Shown here one piece after another: positions 11,001-19,400 of a DNA stretch of 64,000 bases (position 1 is the first letter of the stretch; every line of letters starts with the position of its first letter). Below the pieces are notes generated by a model. It ran no database searches. It saw nothing but the letters and a program-made list of their open reading frames with translations, and was not told where the DNA came from. A program made the translations under genes and the position numbers. The DNA is taken from NCBI RefSeq assembly GCF_014204915.1, contig NZ_JACHMH010000001.1, forward strand, positions 7,341,501 through 7,405,500, in the 5' to 3' direction. The stretch is from Crossiella cryophila (lineage in GTDB: Bacteria; Actinomycetota; Actinomycetes; Mycobacteriales; Pseudonocardiaceae).

Positions 11001-14000
11001 TCGCGCGGGGACATGCCGAAGAAGGCCGCGTCGAAATCGCCCGCGCCGTAGAGGAAGCTGCCCAGGCGGGTGTGCGAGGTGCCCAGGCGGTCCGGGGTGG
11101 GGTCGAACAGGCGGGCGGTGTCCCAGCCACGGTCCAGGGGGAAGTCGGCGGTGGTGTCGGTGCCCGCGGCGACCAGGCGCCACAGGTCGGCTGGGCCTTC
11201 GATGCCGCCGGGGTAGCGGCAGGCCATGCCGACGATGACCACCGGGTCGTCGTCGGCGGCGGTCTGCGGGCGGGCGCTGGTGGTGGTGGCCGCGCGCGGG
11301 GTGAGTTCGAGGATGGCGGCGATCCGGCCGGCGATGGCCTCGGGGGTCGGGTAGTCGAAGGCGAGGGTGGAGGTCAGTGCGGCGCCGGTGGCGGCGGTGA
11401 GCCTGCGGCGCAGTTCCACCGCCATCAGCGAGTCCAGGCCGCGGGAGACCAGGGCCTCGTCGACGGGCACGCCGGACGGGTCGGTGATGCCGAGGACACC
11501 GGCGGCCTCGCGGACCACGATCGCGGTCAGTTCGGCGAGTTGCTTGTCCCTGGGCAGTGCGGCCAGGCGGTCCTTGAGCGTGCCGGGTTCGTCGGCGGTG
11601 CGGGCGGCGGCCTGGCGCGGGGCCAGCCGGACCAGGGTGCGCAGGACCGCGGACAGGTGGCCGCCCTGCTCGGCCTCCTGCCGCGGTCCGCGCAGATCGA
11701 GGCGGACCGGGGCGAGCGCGGACTCGGTCCGGCCGAGCGCGGTGTCCAGCAGGCCGAGCCCGTGCCGCAGCGGGAAGGCGACAATGCCCTGCCTGCGCAT
11801 GCGGGCGAGTTCGGCGGTGCCGAGGTGGCCGGTCATGCCGTCCGCGTCGGGTTCCCACAGGCCCCAGGCGAGGCTGGTGGCGGGCAGTCCGGCGCGCTGG
11901 CGGCGGGCGGCGATCTCGTCGAGCACGGAGTTGGCGGCGGCGTAGGTGCTCTGCCCGGCCGTGCCGAGCACGCCGGCGGCCGAGGAGAACAGCACGAACG
12001 CGGCCAGTGGCGCGTCCCTGGTCAGCTCGCACAGGTGCAGTGCGCCGGAGACCTTGGCCGCGAAGACCTCGGCCAGGCGGGCGCCGTTCTGGTGCAGCAG
12101 CAGGCCGTCGTCCAGGACCCCGGCCAGGTGCACCACGGCGGTGAGCGGGGTGTCGATGGTGGCCAGCAGCGCAGCCACGGCGTCCCGGTCGGCGACGTCG
12201 CAGGCCACGATCCGGGCCTGGGCGCCGGCGGCGGCCAGGGTTTCAGCCAGTTCGGTCGCGCCGGGGGCGTCGGGGCCGCGGCGGGAGGTGAGCACCAGGT
12301 GGCGGACGCCGTGCGTGCGGACCAGGTGTTGTGCCACGGCCGCGCCGAGCTGGCCGGTGCCGCCGGTGATCAGCACGGTGCCGTCGGGGTCGAGCCGGAC
12401 GGTCTCGTTGATCTCGTCGAACAGCCGGGCCAGGCGCGGGGTGTACAGGCCGTCCTCGCGGACCAGGACTTCGGGTTCGGGCAGGTCCAGTGCGGTTTCG
12501 GGCAGGGTGCGGGTGCCGACGTCGATCCAGCGCAGCACCCGGTCCGGGTGTTCGGCGCGGGCGGAGCGCAGCAGGCCGCGCACGGCCGCCCCGGCCAGTC
12601 CGCCGCCGCTGACCCAGACCAGCTCGGCCGCTGGCGCTTCGGTGAGGATGCGCTGGATCGCGGCCAGGGCTTCGGCCGCGGCCTCGGCGACCGGGAAGTC
12701 CTCCCGGCCGGTGGCGTCGATGATCACTCGCTCGATGTCGCCGGGCAGTTCGCCGAGCGGGAGCGTGCCGGTGAACGTGCTCGGCCGGGCGGCGGGCTCG
12801 GCCGGGAGGGCCACCCGCTGCTCCTCGATCCGGTAGAGGTCCTGGGTGCGTCCGGCCCCGGCCTGGATCTGCTCGGGCCGGGCGGTGCGCAGGTCCAGGC
12901 GCTGCACCCGGGCGACCGGCGCGCCGGTGGTGTCGGCCAGCCAGACGGAGAGGCGGCGGCCGTCGGAGGTGGCCTCGGCCTGTACCCGCACGCGCAGTTC
13001 GCTCGCGCCGGTGGCGAAGAGTTCGACGCCGGACCACTCGAAGGGCATCTGCACGTGGTCGGCGGTCTGGCCGCCGTCGGCGCAGGCCCGCATCACGTTC
13101 AGCGCGCCGTCCAGCAGCGCGGGGTGCAGCGCGTAGGGCTCGCCGTCCAGGTCGTCGGGCAGCCGCACGGTGCCGTAACCGATGCCGTCGCGCACCCAGA
13201 GTCCGGTGGTGGTCAGGAAGCCGGGGCCGTAGTCCACACCCTGGTCGGCGAAGCGGTCGTAGAGGCCGTCCAGCTCGACGGCTTCCGCGCCGGGCACCGG
13301 CCATTCGCGCAGTTCGGCGAATTCGGGGGCGTCGGTGGGGTCGGGGGCGGAGTCGAGTTCGCCCGCGGCGTGCAGGGTCCACTCGTGGTCCGCGCCGGAA
13401 GGGCGGCTGTGGATGGCGATCGGGTGGCGGCCGTCCACGGCGGGGCCGATGGCGACCTGGACGCGCACCGAGGAGGTCTCGGGCAGCATCATCGGCGCGA
13501 TCATGACCAGGCTGTTCACCTGGGCCAGGCCGAGCCGGTGCGCGGCGGCGATGGCCAGCTCCATCAACCCGGTCCCGGCCAGCACGATGTGGCCGTGCAC
13601 CACGTGATCACCCAGCCAGGGGTGCTCGGGCACGGAGAGCCGACCGGCCAGGACCTGGCCGAGGCCACCGGCCAGCGCGGGTTCGACGATCAGCCAGGGG
13701 TGGGTGAGCGGGGCGAGTTCCAGTGCGCCGTCGGCGCCGCGCGGGGTGACCCAGTAGCGGCTGTGCTGGAACGGGTAGGTGGGCAGGTCCACCGGGCGCA
13801 GGTCGGTACCGGCGAACACGGCCGGCCAGTCGACCTCGATGCCGTGCGCGTGTGCCTCGGCGAGTCCGGTGAGCACGGCCTCGGCCTCGGGCCGGTCGCG
13901 GCGCTGGGCGGCGACCACGGCGACCCGCTGGCGGGCGTCGGCCACGCAGTCGCCGACCATGGCCGCGCCGGAGCCGTCCGGGCCGAGTTCCAGGAACTTG

Positions 14001-16468
14001 GTGACCCCGGCCTCGAGCAGCGTGTCGACACCGGCGGCGAAGCGGACGGTGGAGCGGACGTGCGAGACCCAGTAACCGGGGTCGCAGACCTCGGCGCTGA
14101 TCAGGCCGCCGGTGACGTTGGAGACCAGGCCGATCTCGGGTTCGCGTGCGGTGGCCCGTCCGGCGACCTCGGCGAACTCGGCCAGCATGGGTTCCATCAG
14201 CGGCGAGTGGTAGGCGTGCTCCATGACCAGGCGCTTGACCTCGCGGCCCTGGGCCAGCAGCGTGTCGGTGACTTCCTCGATGGCGGCGACGGTGCCGGAG
14301 AGGATGACCGAGTTGGGTCCGTTGACCAGTCCGGCGACCAGTTCGTGCTCGCGGTTTTCCAGCAGTGGCAACAGGTCCTGCTCGGAGGCGCGCACGGCGA
14401 GCATCGCGCCGCCGGGCGGCAGCGACTGCATGAGCAGACCGCGGGCGGCGACCAGGGAGCAGGCATCCGGCAGTGACCAGACCCCGGCGACGTGCGCGGC
14501 GGCGAGTTCGCCGGTGGAGTAGCCGAGCACGTAGTTCGGGGTGACACCCCAGGATTCGACCAGTCGGTAGAGGGCGACCTGGAAGGCGAACAGCGCGGGC
14601 TGGGTGAAGCCGATCTGGTTGAGCAGCTCGGCTTCCGGGGTGTCCTTGGCGGCGAAGGTGATCTCGCGCAGCGGGCGGGGCAGCAGCGGGTCGAGGTGTG
14701 CGCAGACCGCGTCGTAGGCGGCGGCGAAGGCCGGGAAGCGGCGGTACAGCTCGGCGCCCATGGCCGCGCGCTGGGCGCCCTGGCCGGGGAAGACGAAGGC
14801 GGTCTTGCCGGAGAGCGCGGATCCGGTGACCACGCCGGGAATCGACTCACCTGCGGCGATCGCGCGCAGTCCGGCGATCAGCTCGTCCGCCTCGGAGCCG
14901 ATCACCGCGGCGCGGCGGGCCAGGCGGGCGCGGGTGGAGACCAAGGACCAGGCGACGTCGGCTGGGCGTTGTCCCGCAACGGCTTCGGCCAGGCTCTCGG
15001 CCTGGGCGCGCAACGCGGCTTCCGTGTGTCCAGAAAGGACCCACGGGACGATCGGGGCTTCGTCGACGGGCTCGGCGGCCGGAGCGGGCTCGGCGGTGGG
15101 GGCCTGTTCGACGATCATGTGCGCGTTGGTGCCGCTGATGCCGAAGGCGGAAATGCCTGCGCGGTAAGGACGATCGGCGGCTGGCAGCACCTGGTGTTCG
15201 GTGACCAGGTTGATCCCGCCGACCGACCAGTCGACCCGGCTGCTGGGTTCCTGGGCGTGCAGCGAGCGCGGGGCCTCGCCGCGGCGCAGCGCCTCCACGA
15301 TCTTGATGAACCCGGCGACCCCGGCCGCGGCCTGGGTGTGGCCGAGGTTGGACTTGACGCCGCCGAGCAGGGCGGGGGTGCCACCGGCGCGGGCTTTGCC
15401 ATAGGTGGCAAGCAAAGCGCGGGCTTCGATGGGGTCGCCGAGCCGGGTGCCGGTGCCGTGCGCTTCGAGGAGGTCGACCTCGGCGGCGTCCAGTTCGGCG
15501 TCGGCCAGTGCGGCGCGGATGACCCGCTGCTGGGCACTCGCGCTCGGTGCGGACAGACCGTTGGATGCGCCGTCGGAGTTGATCGCCGAGCCGCGGATGA
15601 CCGCCAGAATCGGGCGGCCGGAAGCCAATGCGGCCGAGAGCGGCTGCAGCAGGACGAGTCCGCTGCCCTCGGAGAAGCCGGTGCCGTCGGCGTCCTCGCT
15701 GAACGCGCGGCAGCGCCCGTCCGGGGAGAGCCCGCCCTGGCGGCTGAACTCGACCAGCAGCTGCGGTCCGGCCATCACGGTCGCGCCACCGGCCAGCGCG
15801 AGAGAGCACTCCCCCGCACGCAACGCGCGCACCGCGCTGTGCAGGGCGACCAGCGAAGAAGAACACGCCGTGTCGACGGTGACCGCGGGGCCTTCCAGCC
15901 CGAGCACGTAAGAGATCCGGCCCGCGAGCACGCTGGCCGCGCCGCCGGTGAGGGCGTGGCCCTCGGAGTCGCCGCTGCCCTGGGTGAGTCCGGCGTAGTC
16001 CTGGCCGTTGGTGCCGATGTAGACGCCGACATCGCTGCCGCGCAAGGACTCCGGCACGATCCGGGCCCGTTCCAGTGCCTCCCAGGCGTTCTCCAGCAGC
16101 AGGCGCTGCTGCGGGTCCATGGCCAGGGCCTCGCGCGGGGAGATGCCGAAGAAGGCGGCGTCGAATTCGCCTGCCCCGTCCAGGAATCCGCCCGCTCGCG
16201 CGTACAGCGTGCCGGGGTTGTCCGGGTCCGGGTCGTACAGCGTCTCCAGGTCCCAGCCGCGGTCGCCGGGCAGCGGCCCGATGGCCTCCTCGCCCGCGGC
16301 CAGCAGGCGCCAGAGGTCCTCGGGCGAGCTGATGCCACCGGGGAACCGGCAGCTCATCGCGAGCACCGCGATCGGTTCGCTCGACCGGGCACGCTCCTCG
16401 CGGAGCGCGTTCAGTTCGCTGGTGGCCCGCTTGAGGTACTCACGCAGCTTCTGCTCGGTCGCCGTCAC
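5030..16468 (-). CDS. Two-module type I PKS: KS-AT-DH-KR-ACP and KS-AT-DH-ER-KR-ACP
   Basis: This 3812-residue subunit starts at GTG 16468, overlapping the starter PKS stop (GTGA). It opens with a docking helix (about residues 1-30). Module 1: KS with TACSSS near residue 200 and HGTGT; AT near 560-850 with an unusual GYSTGE (about 650) and HAYH (about 751), so its extender is uncertain, malonyl being most likely; DH near 920-1190 with the catalytic His in HVVHGHIVLAG (the usual Pro is Ala) and LLDGALN (Gln/His replaced by Asn); KR with GGTGQLG (about 1372) and LDD; ACP with GLDSL (about 1678). Module 2: KS with Cys near 1910; AT with GHSQGE (about 2341) and YASH (about 2445), methylmalonyl type; DH with intact HQVNGTAILP, YGPAF and LLDAALQ; ER with HAGTGGVG (about 3203); KR with GGTGGLG and LDD; ACP with GFDSL (about 3688). 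A C-terminal docking segment ends in EELFDLIDDNF. Module 2 should deliver a fully reduced methyl-branched unit. Whether module 1's DH works is uncertain. Confidence 0.97.
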   Translation of the reverse strand: MTATEQKLREYLKRATSELNALREERARSSEPIAVLAMSCRFPGGISSPEDLWRLLAAGEEAIGPLPGDRGWDLETLYDPDPDNPGTLYARAGGFLDGAGEFDAAFFGISPREALAMDPQQRLLLENAWEALERARIVPESLRGSDVGVYIGTNGQDYAGLTQGSGDSEGHALTGGAASVLAGRISYVLGLEGPAVTVDTACSSSLVALHSAVRALRAGECSLALAGGATVMAGPQLLVEFSRQGGLSPDGRCRAFSEDADGTGFSEGSGLVLLQPLSAALASGRPILAVIRGSAINSDGASNGLSAPSASAQQRVIRAALADAELDAAEVDLLEAHGTGTRLGDPIEARALLATYGKARAGGTPALLGGVKSNLGHTQAAAGVAGFIKIVEALRRGEAPRSLHAQEPSSRVDWSVGGINLVTEHQVLPAADRPYRAGISAFGISGTNAHMIVEQAPTAEPAPAAEPVDEAPIVPWVLSGHTEAALRAQAESLAEAVAGQRPADVAWSLVSTRARLARRAAVIGSEADELIAGLRAIAAGESIPGVVTGSALSGKTAFVFPGQGAQRAAMGAELYRRFPAFAAAYDAVCAHLDPLLPRPLREITFAAKDTPEAELLNQIGFTQPALFAFQVALYRLVESWGVTPNYVLGYSTGELAAAHVAGVWSLPDACSLVAARGLLMQSLPPGGAMLAVRASEQDLLPLLENREHELVAGLVNGPNSVILSGTVAAIEEVTDTLLAQGREVKRLVMEHAYHSPLMEPMLAEFAEVAGRATAREPEIGLVSNVTGGLISAEVCDPGYWVSHVRSTVRFAAGVDTLLEAGVTKFLELGPDGSGAAMVGDCVADARQRVAVVAAQRRDRPEAEAVLTGLAEAHAHGIEVDWPAVFAGTDLRPVDLPTYPFQHSRYWVTPRGADGALELAPLTHPWLIVEPALAGGLGQVLAGRLSVPEHPWLGDHVVHGHIVLAGTGLMELAIAAAHRLGLAQVNSLVMIAPMMLPETSSVRVQVAIGPAVDGRHPIAIHSRPSGADHEWTLHAAGELDSAPDPTDAPEFAELREWPVPGAEAVELDGLYDRFADQGVDYGPGFLTTTGLWVRDGIGYGTVRLPDDLDGEPYALHPALLDGALNVMRACADGGQTADHVQMPFEWSGVELFATGASELRVRVQAEATSDGRRLSVWLADTTGAPVARVQRLDLRTARPEQIQAGAGRTQDLYRIEEQRVALPAEPAARPSTFTGTLPLGELPGDIERVIIDATGREDFPVAEAAAEALAAIQRILTEAPAAELVWVSGGGLAGAAVRGLLRSARAEHPDRVLRWIDVGTRTLPETALDLPEPEVLVREDGLYTPRLARLFDEINETVRLDPDGTVLITGGTGQLGAAVAQHLVRTHGVRHLVLTSRRGPDAPGATELAETLAAAGAQARIVACDVADRDAVAALLATIDTPLTAVVHLAGVLDDGLLLHQNGARLAEVFAAKVSGALHLCELTRDAPLAAFVLFSSAAGVLGTAGQSTYAAANSVLDEIAARRQRAGLPATSLAWGLWEPDADGMTGHLGTAELARMRRQGIVAFPLRHGLGLLDTALGRTESALAPVRLDLRGPRQEAEQGGHLSAVLRTLVRLAPRQAAARTADEPGTLKDRLAALPRDKQLAELTAIVVREAAGVLGITDPSGVPVDEALVSRGLDSLMAVELRRRLTAATGAALTSTLAFDYPTPEAIAGRIAAILELTPRAATTTSARPQTAADDDPVVIVGMACRYPGGIEGPADLWRLVAAGTDTTADFPLDRGWDTARLFDPTPDRLGTSHTRLGSFLYGAGDFDAAFFGMSPREAMATDAQHRLLLENAWEALEHAGIDPGTLKGSETGVFAGVMYSDYATLLGGGEFEGFQSTGSAPSVASGRVSYALGLEGPAVTVDTACSSSLVALHLGTRALRSGECSLALVGGVTVLSTPSLFVEFSRQGGLAIDGRCKAFSDSADGTGWGEGVGVLVLERLSDAVRLGHRVRAIVRGTAVNQDGASNGLTAPNGPSQQRVILSALHDAGVSAAEVDVVEGHGTGTTLGDPIEAQALVDVYGQSRPTPLLLGSIKSNFGHTQAAAGVAGVIKMVQAMEHGAAPKTLHVSDRTSHVDWAAGSVELLTETVPWPEADRPRRAGVSSFGASGTNAHVILEQAPDQPVGRAAEIGVVPLVLSAKSTEALRAQAARLADALADGPTNVGFSLATGRAALPVRTVVVGGNSAELADSLRAFAESGTAPTPGAGARSIFVFPGQGSQWVGMGRELLDESPVFAARFAECAEALAPHVDWNLTDALADEELLARVDVVQPVTWAVNVSLAAVWQSLGVQPDAVVGHSQGEVAAAVVAGGLSLPDGALVVARRSQLIARLLAGRGGMASVALPVAEVEARLREGVGIAAVNGPAAVVVSGEVAALEEFVRGCEAEELRVKRIAVDYASHSHFVADLETELGQVLAEVRPRTGEIPFYSTVTGDWLDTANLDGGYWFRNLRQRVDFHGSVQRLIEAGHRRVVEVSPHPVLVAEIEATLDAAGVEGVVTGSLRRGEGGARRLLDSVGQWWSRGGAVDWAAWFAGTGARSVDLPTYPFQHQRFWPAPKISGDASAFGLTATNHPVLGAAVPLGDGSGVLLTGRLSRDNQQWLSDHQVNGTAILPATAFVELAVRAGDEVDCGRVEELILGAPLVLPTGREVEIQVKVEAPDEDGRRTLAVHARTAEAAWTRHATGVLAPGTPDQAPDFDAVWPPRGAVEIDLTAFYDQAADSGYQYGPAFRGLTRAWHADGEVLAEVTLPERLSVTGFGLHPALLDAALQTVLLSDQEVAAGALPFAWEHADLHATGATALRARLRHLGADGNDSLVALTVADETGAPVFSTQSLRLRAASGEALASNEPVSLYTVDWTPLTTAGSDPADLVTVTDLAELAEIPPTVLFELSTVSGDPVGAAHDTAELTLTLVQQWLAEQYDGSRLVLITQGARSGRDLAAATAWGLVRTALSEHPGRFGLLDVESTEDTILALPHLAEGAEPQLAVIDGQVCVPRLAPDTSTLLAPVHRRDWRMDARNPGSVDGLGLVPTTAADLPLTEGKVRVAIRAAGINFRDVLGTLGYGKVLDQIEGMAGQMGAEAVGVVVETGPGVDDLAPGDRVLGVVDGGFGPMVVVDHRHVARIPAAWTDVEAASVPAAFLTAYYGLVDIAALKPGEKVLIHAGTGGVGMAAIQLAQHLGAEVYATASEPKWDTLRGLGIPEDHIASTRSLDFATQFPTVDVVLNSLANEFVDASLGLLAPGGRFAEMGVNDVRTAAELEPWPGVVYEAFHVDEAGPERTRGMLDELLELFAKGAITPLPTRSWDLRRAVDAFRFMSQAKHTGKLVLTIPRTWDPTRAVLITGGTGGLGRELARHLASQGFDWLVLASRSGANAEGATELAEELAATGTRAEIVACDTSDPVAVQALIADLTARGGLTAVVHAAGVLDDATVDSLTPEQLHRVLRPKVDAAWHLHQATRELDLAGFVVFSSATGVLGTAGQANYAAANAWLDALCQQRRADGLAAVSLAWGAWAQATGMTGHLSAADHDRLRRKGIVPFTVAQGLAMFDAAAATDRALTLPLVLDRNALAADPDLSAVLRELTKKDRRSAAKTSAGAGGLEARLATLSPEARRELLGAIAREHVASVLGFSGADAVAPDRTFKDLGFDSLTAVELRNKLGSAVGRRLPATLVFDYPTINALVGHLLTEFNLTDAAKVESPLELLGQLETALSDPAAARADRAVLLRRLDELAAALRHDEPREDGPSEDDINSVSVEELFDLIDDNFAAPQE

Positions 16469-19400
16469 GTGTTCCTCCGGCTCATGGTGATGCTGTCGAT
16501 GAGGTCGAACAGTTCGTCGTCGGAGACGTCCTCCATCGGCGCGGCGGCTTCTTCCGCCACTGCCGGGACGTCCTCGGACGAATCGAGGTCGAGCTGGGCT
16601 AACAGGTGTTGTGCCACCGCGGCCGGGGTGGGCTCCTCGAAGACCAGGGTCACCGGCAGTCGCAGACCCGCTTCCGCGCTGATCCGCTTGCTCAGGTCGG
16701 CCCCGGTCACCGAGTCGATGCCCAGGTCACGGAAGGTGCTGGTCTCCTCCGGCCGGTCGCCGCGCCGGTAGCCGAGCACGGTGGCGGTGTGCCGCAGCAC
16801 CACGTCCAGCACCAGTTCGGGGCGGCGGCGGGCGGGCAGCGCGGCCAACCGTTCGGTCAGGCCCTGCTCGGCCACCGCTTCGGCGGGGGCGGTGCGGCGG
16901 GCGTCGGGCAGGTCGGCCAGCAACGCGCTGGGGCGCAACGCGGTGAGGGTCGGGGTGAAGCGGTCCCAGTTGATGTCGGCGACCAGCTGGGTGGCGCGGC
17001 CGCCGTCGATGGCCTCCTGCAGGGCGCGCAGGGCCAGGTCCGGGTCCATGCAGTTGATGCCGTGCCGTTCCAGGGTGGGGCGCACCGCGGAGGTGGCCAT
17101 GCCCTCGCCGTCCCAGGCGCCGAAGGCGACCGAGGTGGCGGGCAGGCCCTGGGCGCGGCGCAGTTCGGCGAGCGCGTCCAGGCCGGCGTTGGCCGGGGCG
17201 TAGTTGCCCTGGCCGGGAATGCCCACGGTGGCGCCGATGGTGGAGAAGAGCACGAACGCGGACAGGTTCATCCCTGCGGTCTGCTCGTGCAGGTTCCAGG
17301 CGCCGGCGATCTTGGCCCGCTGGGCCACCGCGACCTGTTCCAGGTGCAGGGCGTGCAGGGGCGCGTCGGCCAGCACGGCGGCGGTGTGCACCACCGCGTC
17401 GAGGTCGCCGATCCGGTCCAGCAGGGTGCGCAGCTGGACCCGGTCGGCCACGTCGCAGGCCTCGATCCGGGTGTGCACACCGCGGGCGGTGAGTTCGGCA
17501 CGCAGTTCGGCCGCGCCGGGTGCGGCCGGGCCGCGGCGGCTGACCAGCACGATCCGCTCGGCGCCGCGCTCGGCCAGCCAGCGGGCCACGTGGCCGCCGA
17601 GCGCGCCGGTGCCGCCGGTGACCAGCACGGTGCCGCGCGGCCGCCAGTCGGCGTTGTCGGTGCGCTGGACGGCAGGCCGGACCAGGCGGCAGGCCAAAGT
17701 TCCGAAGGGGCGCAACGCGAGCTGGTCCTCGCCGTCGCCGCGGGTGAGCGCGGCGGCGAGCTGCCGCCAGCTGCCCTCGCGGGGCAGCGCGGGCACGTCG
17801 ATGAGGCCGCCCCAGCGGTCGTGGTGCTCGTGTCCGGCGACCCGGCCAAGGCCCCAGATCATCCGCTGCTCGGGGCGGACCTCGTGGTCGCCGGGGTCGG
17901 TGATCATCGCGCCGCTGGTCACGCACCACAGCGGCGCGCTGATCCCGGCGTCACCGAGGGCCTGCACGGCCAGCAAAGTGGCCGCGTATCCGGCGGGCAC
18001 GCCGGGGTGGTCGATCCGGTCGCCGGGGATGAGCGCGAGCAGGCTGAGCACGCCGCTGAGGTCCGCGCCGAGGGCGGATTCGCAGACCGCGGAGAGGGTT
18101 TCCCGGCTGGGGTGGTGCTCGCATTCCAGGGTGATCAGCCGCATTCCTTGCTGGGCAAGGACGTCGACGGCTTCCACCCAGGGGCCCTCGCCCTTGGGGG
18201 TGAGCACCAGCCAGGTACCGGTGGCGGGGCGGGCGGTGGGTTCGGCGACCGAGCGCCAGGCGGTGGCGTAGCGCCAGTTGCCGATCAGGCTGGCCGCGTT
18301 CTCCCTGCGGTGCCAGCCCGCGAGGGCGGCGACGAGTTCGGGCAGGGTGGCCGCGGGTGAGACAGCGAGGAGGCTCTGCAGGCCGTCGAGATCGGCCTGT
18401 TGCACCAGGTTCCAGAAGGATTCGGCGGGCTGGGCGGCGGCCGGGGTGACCGCGGGGGTGCTCTCCAGCCAGTAGCGCTGGTGCTGGAAGCGGTAGGCGG
18501 GCAGGTCTACCAAACGGGCGGTCGGCAGCTGCCAGTCCACCGGCAGGCCGTGCGCCTGGGCGTGGGCGAGCGCGGTGAGGAACCGGCGGCGGCCACCGTC
18601 GTCGCGGCGCAGGCTGCCGAAGGCGACCGCGTCGGGGCTGGCGTCCTGGATGCCCATGGTGAGCACCGGGTGCGGGCTGACCTCGATGAAGATCCGGTGC
18701 CCTGCCTCGATCAGTGCGGCGATGGTGGCCTCGAACTCCACGGTGGAGCGGAGGTTGTCGTACCAGTACTGGGCGTTGAGGCCGCGGGTGTCCAGGGCCT
18801 CGCCGGTGACGGTGGAGTAGAAGGCGGCCTGGGCCTTGCGCGGCCGGATCGGGGCCAGGTCTTCGAGAAGTTCGTCCACAATGGACTCGACGTGTGCGGA
18901 GTGCGAGGCGTAGTCCACCGGCAGCCGCCGGGCGCGCACGCCGTCGGCTTCGAGCTGGGTGATGAATTCGGCCAGGGCCTCCGGGTCGCCGGAGACCACG
19001 GTGGAGCCGGGTCCGTTGGCGGCGGCCAGGGAGATCCGGCCGTCCCATTCCTCAAGGCGGGCAACGGCTTCGGACCGGGAGAGCATGGTGGAGACCATGC
19101 CGCCGCGACCGGCCAGGGTGCGTGCGATGGCCTGGGAGCGCAGGGCGACGATCCGCGCGCCGTCTTCCAGGCTGAGTGCACCGACCGCGCAGGCGGCGGC
19201 GATCTCGCCCTGGGAGTGGCCGACCACCGCGGCCGGGCGCACGCCGTGCGCGGCCCAGAGTGCGGCCAGCGAGACCATCACGGCCCACAGTGCGGGCTGG
19301 ACCACGTCGACCCGGCGCAGTGCGTCCTCGTCGGCGAGGGCCTCGGTCAAAGTCCAGTCGGTGTAGGGCTTGAGGGCTTGCTGGCAGTCGGCGAGGGCGG

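Noticed and set aside
16465-17000. Starter module as a KSQ-type decarboxylating loader
   Set aside because: The KS of the starter protein has the normal Cys (GSACSSS), so it condenses rather than only decarboxylates, and the ACP precedes it.
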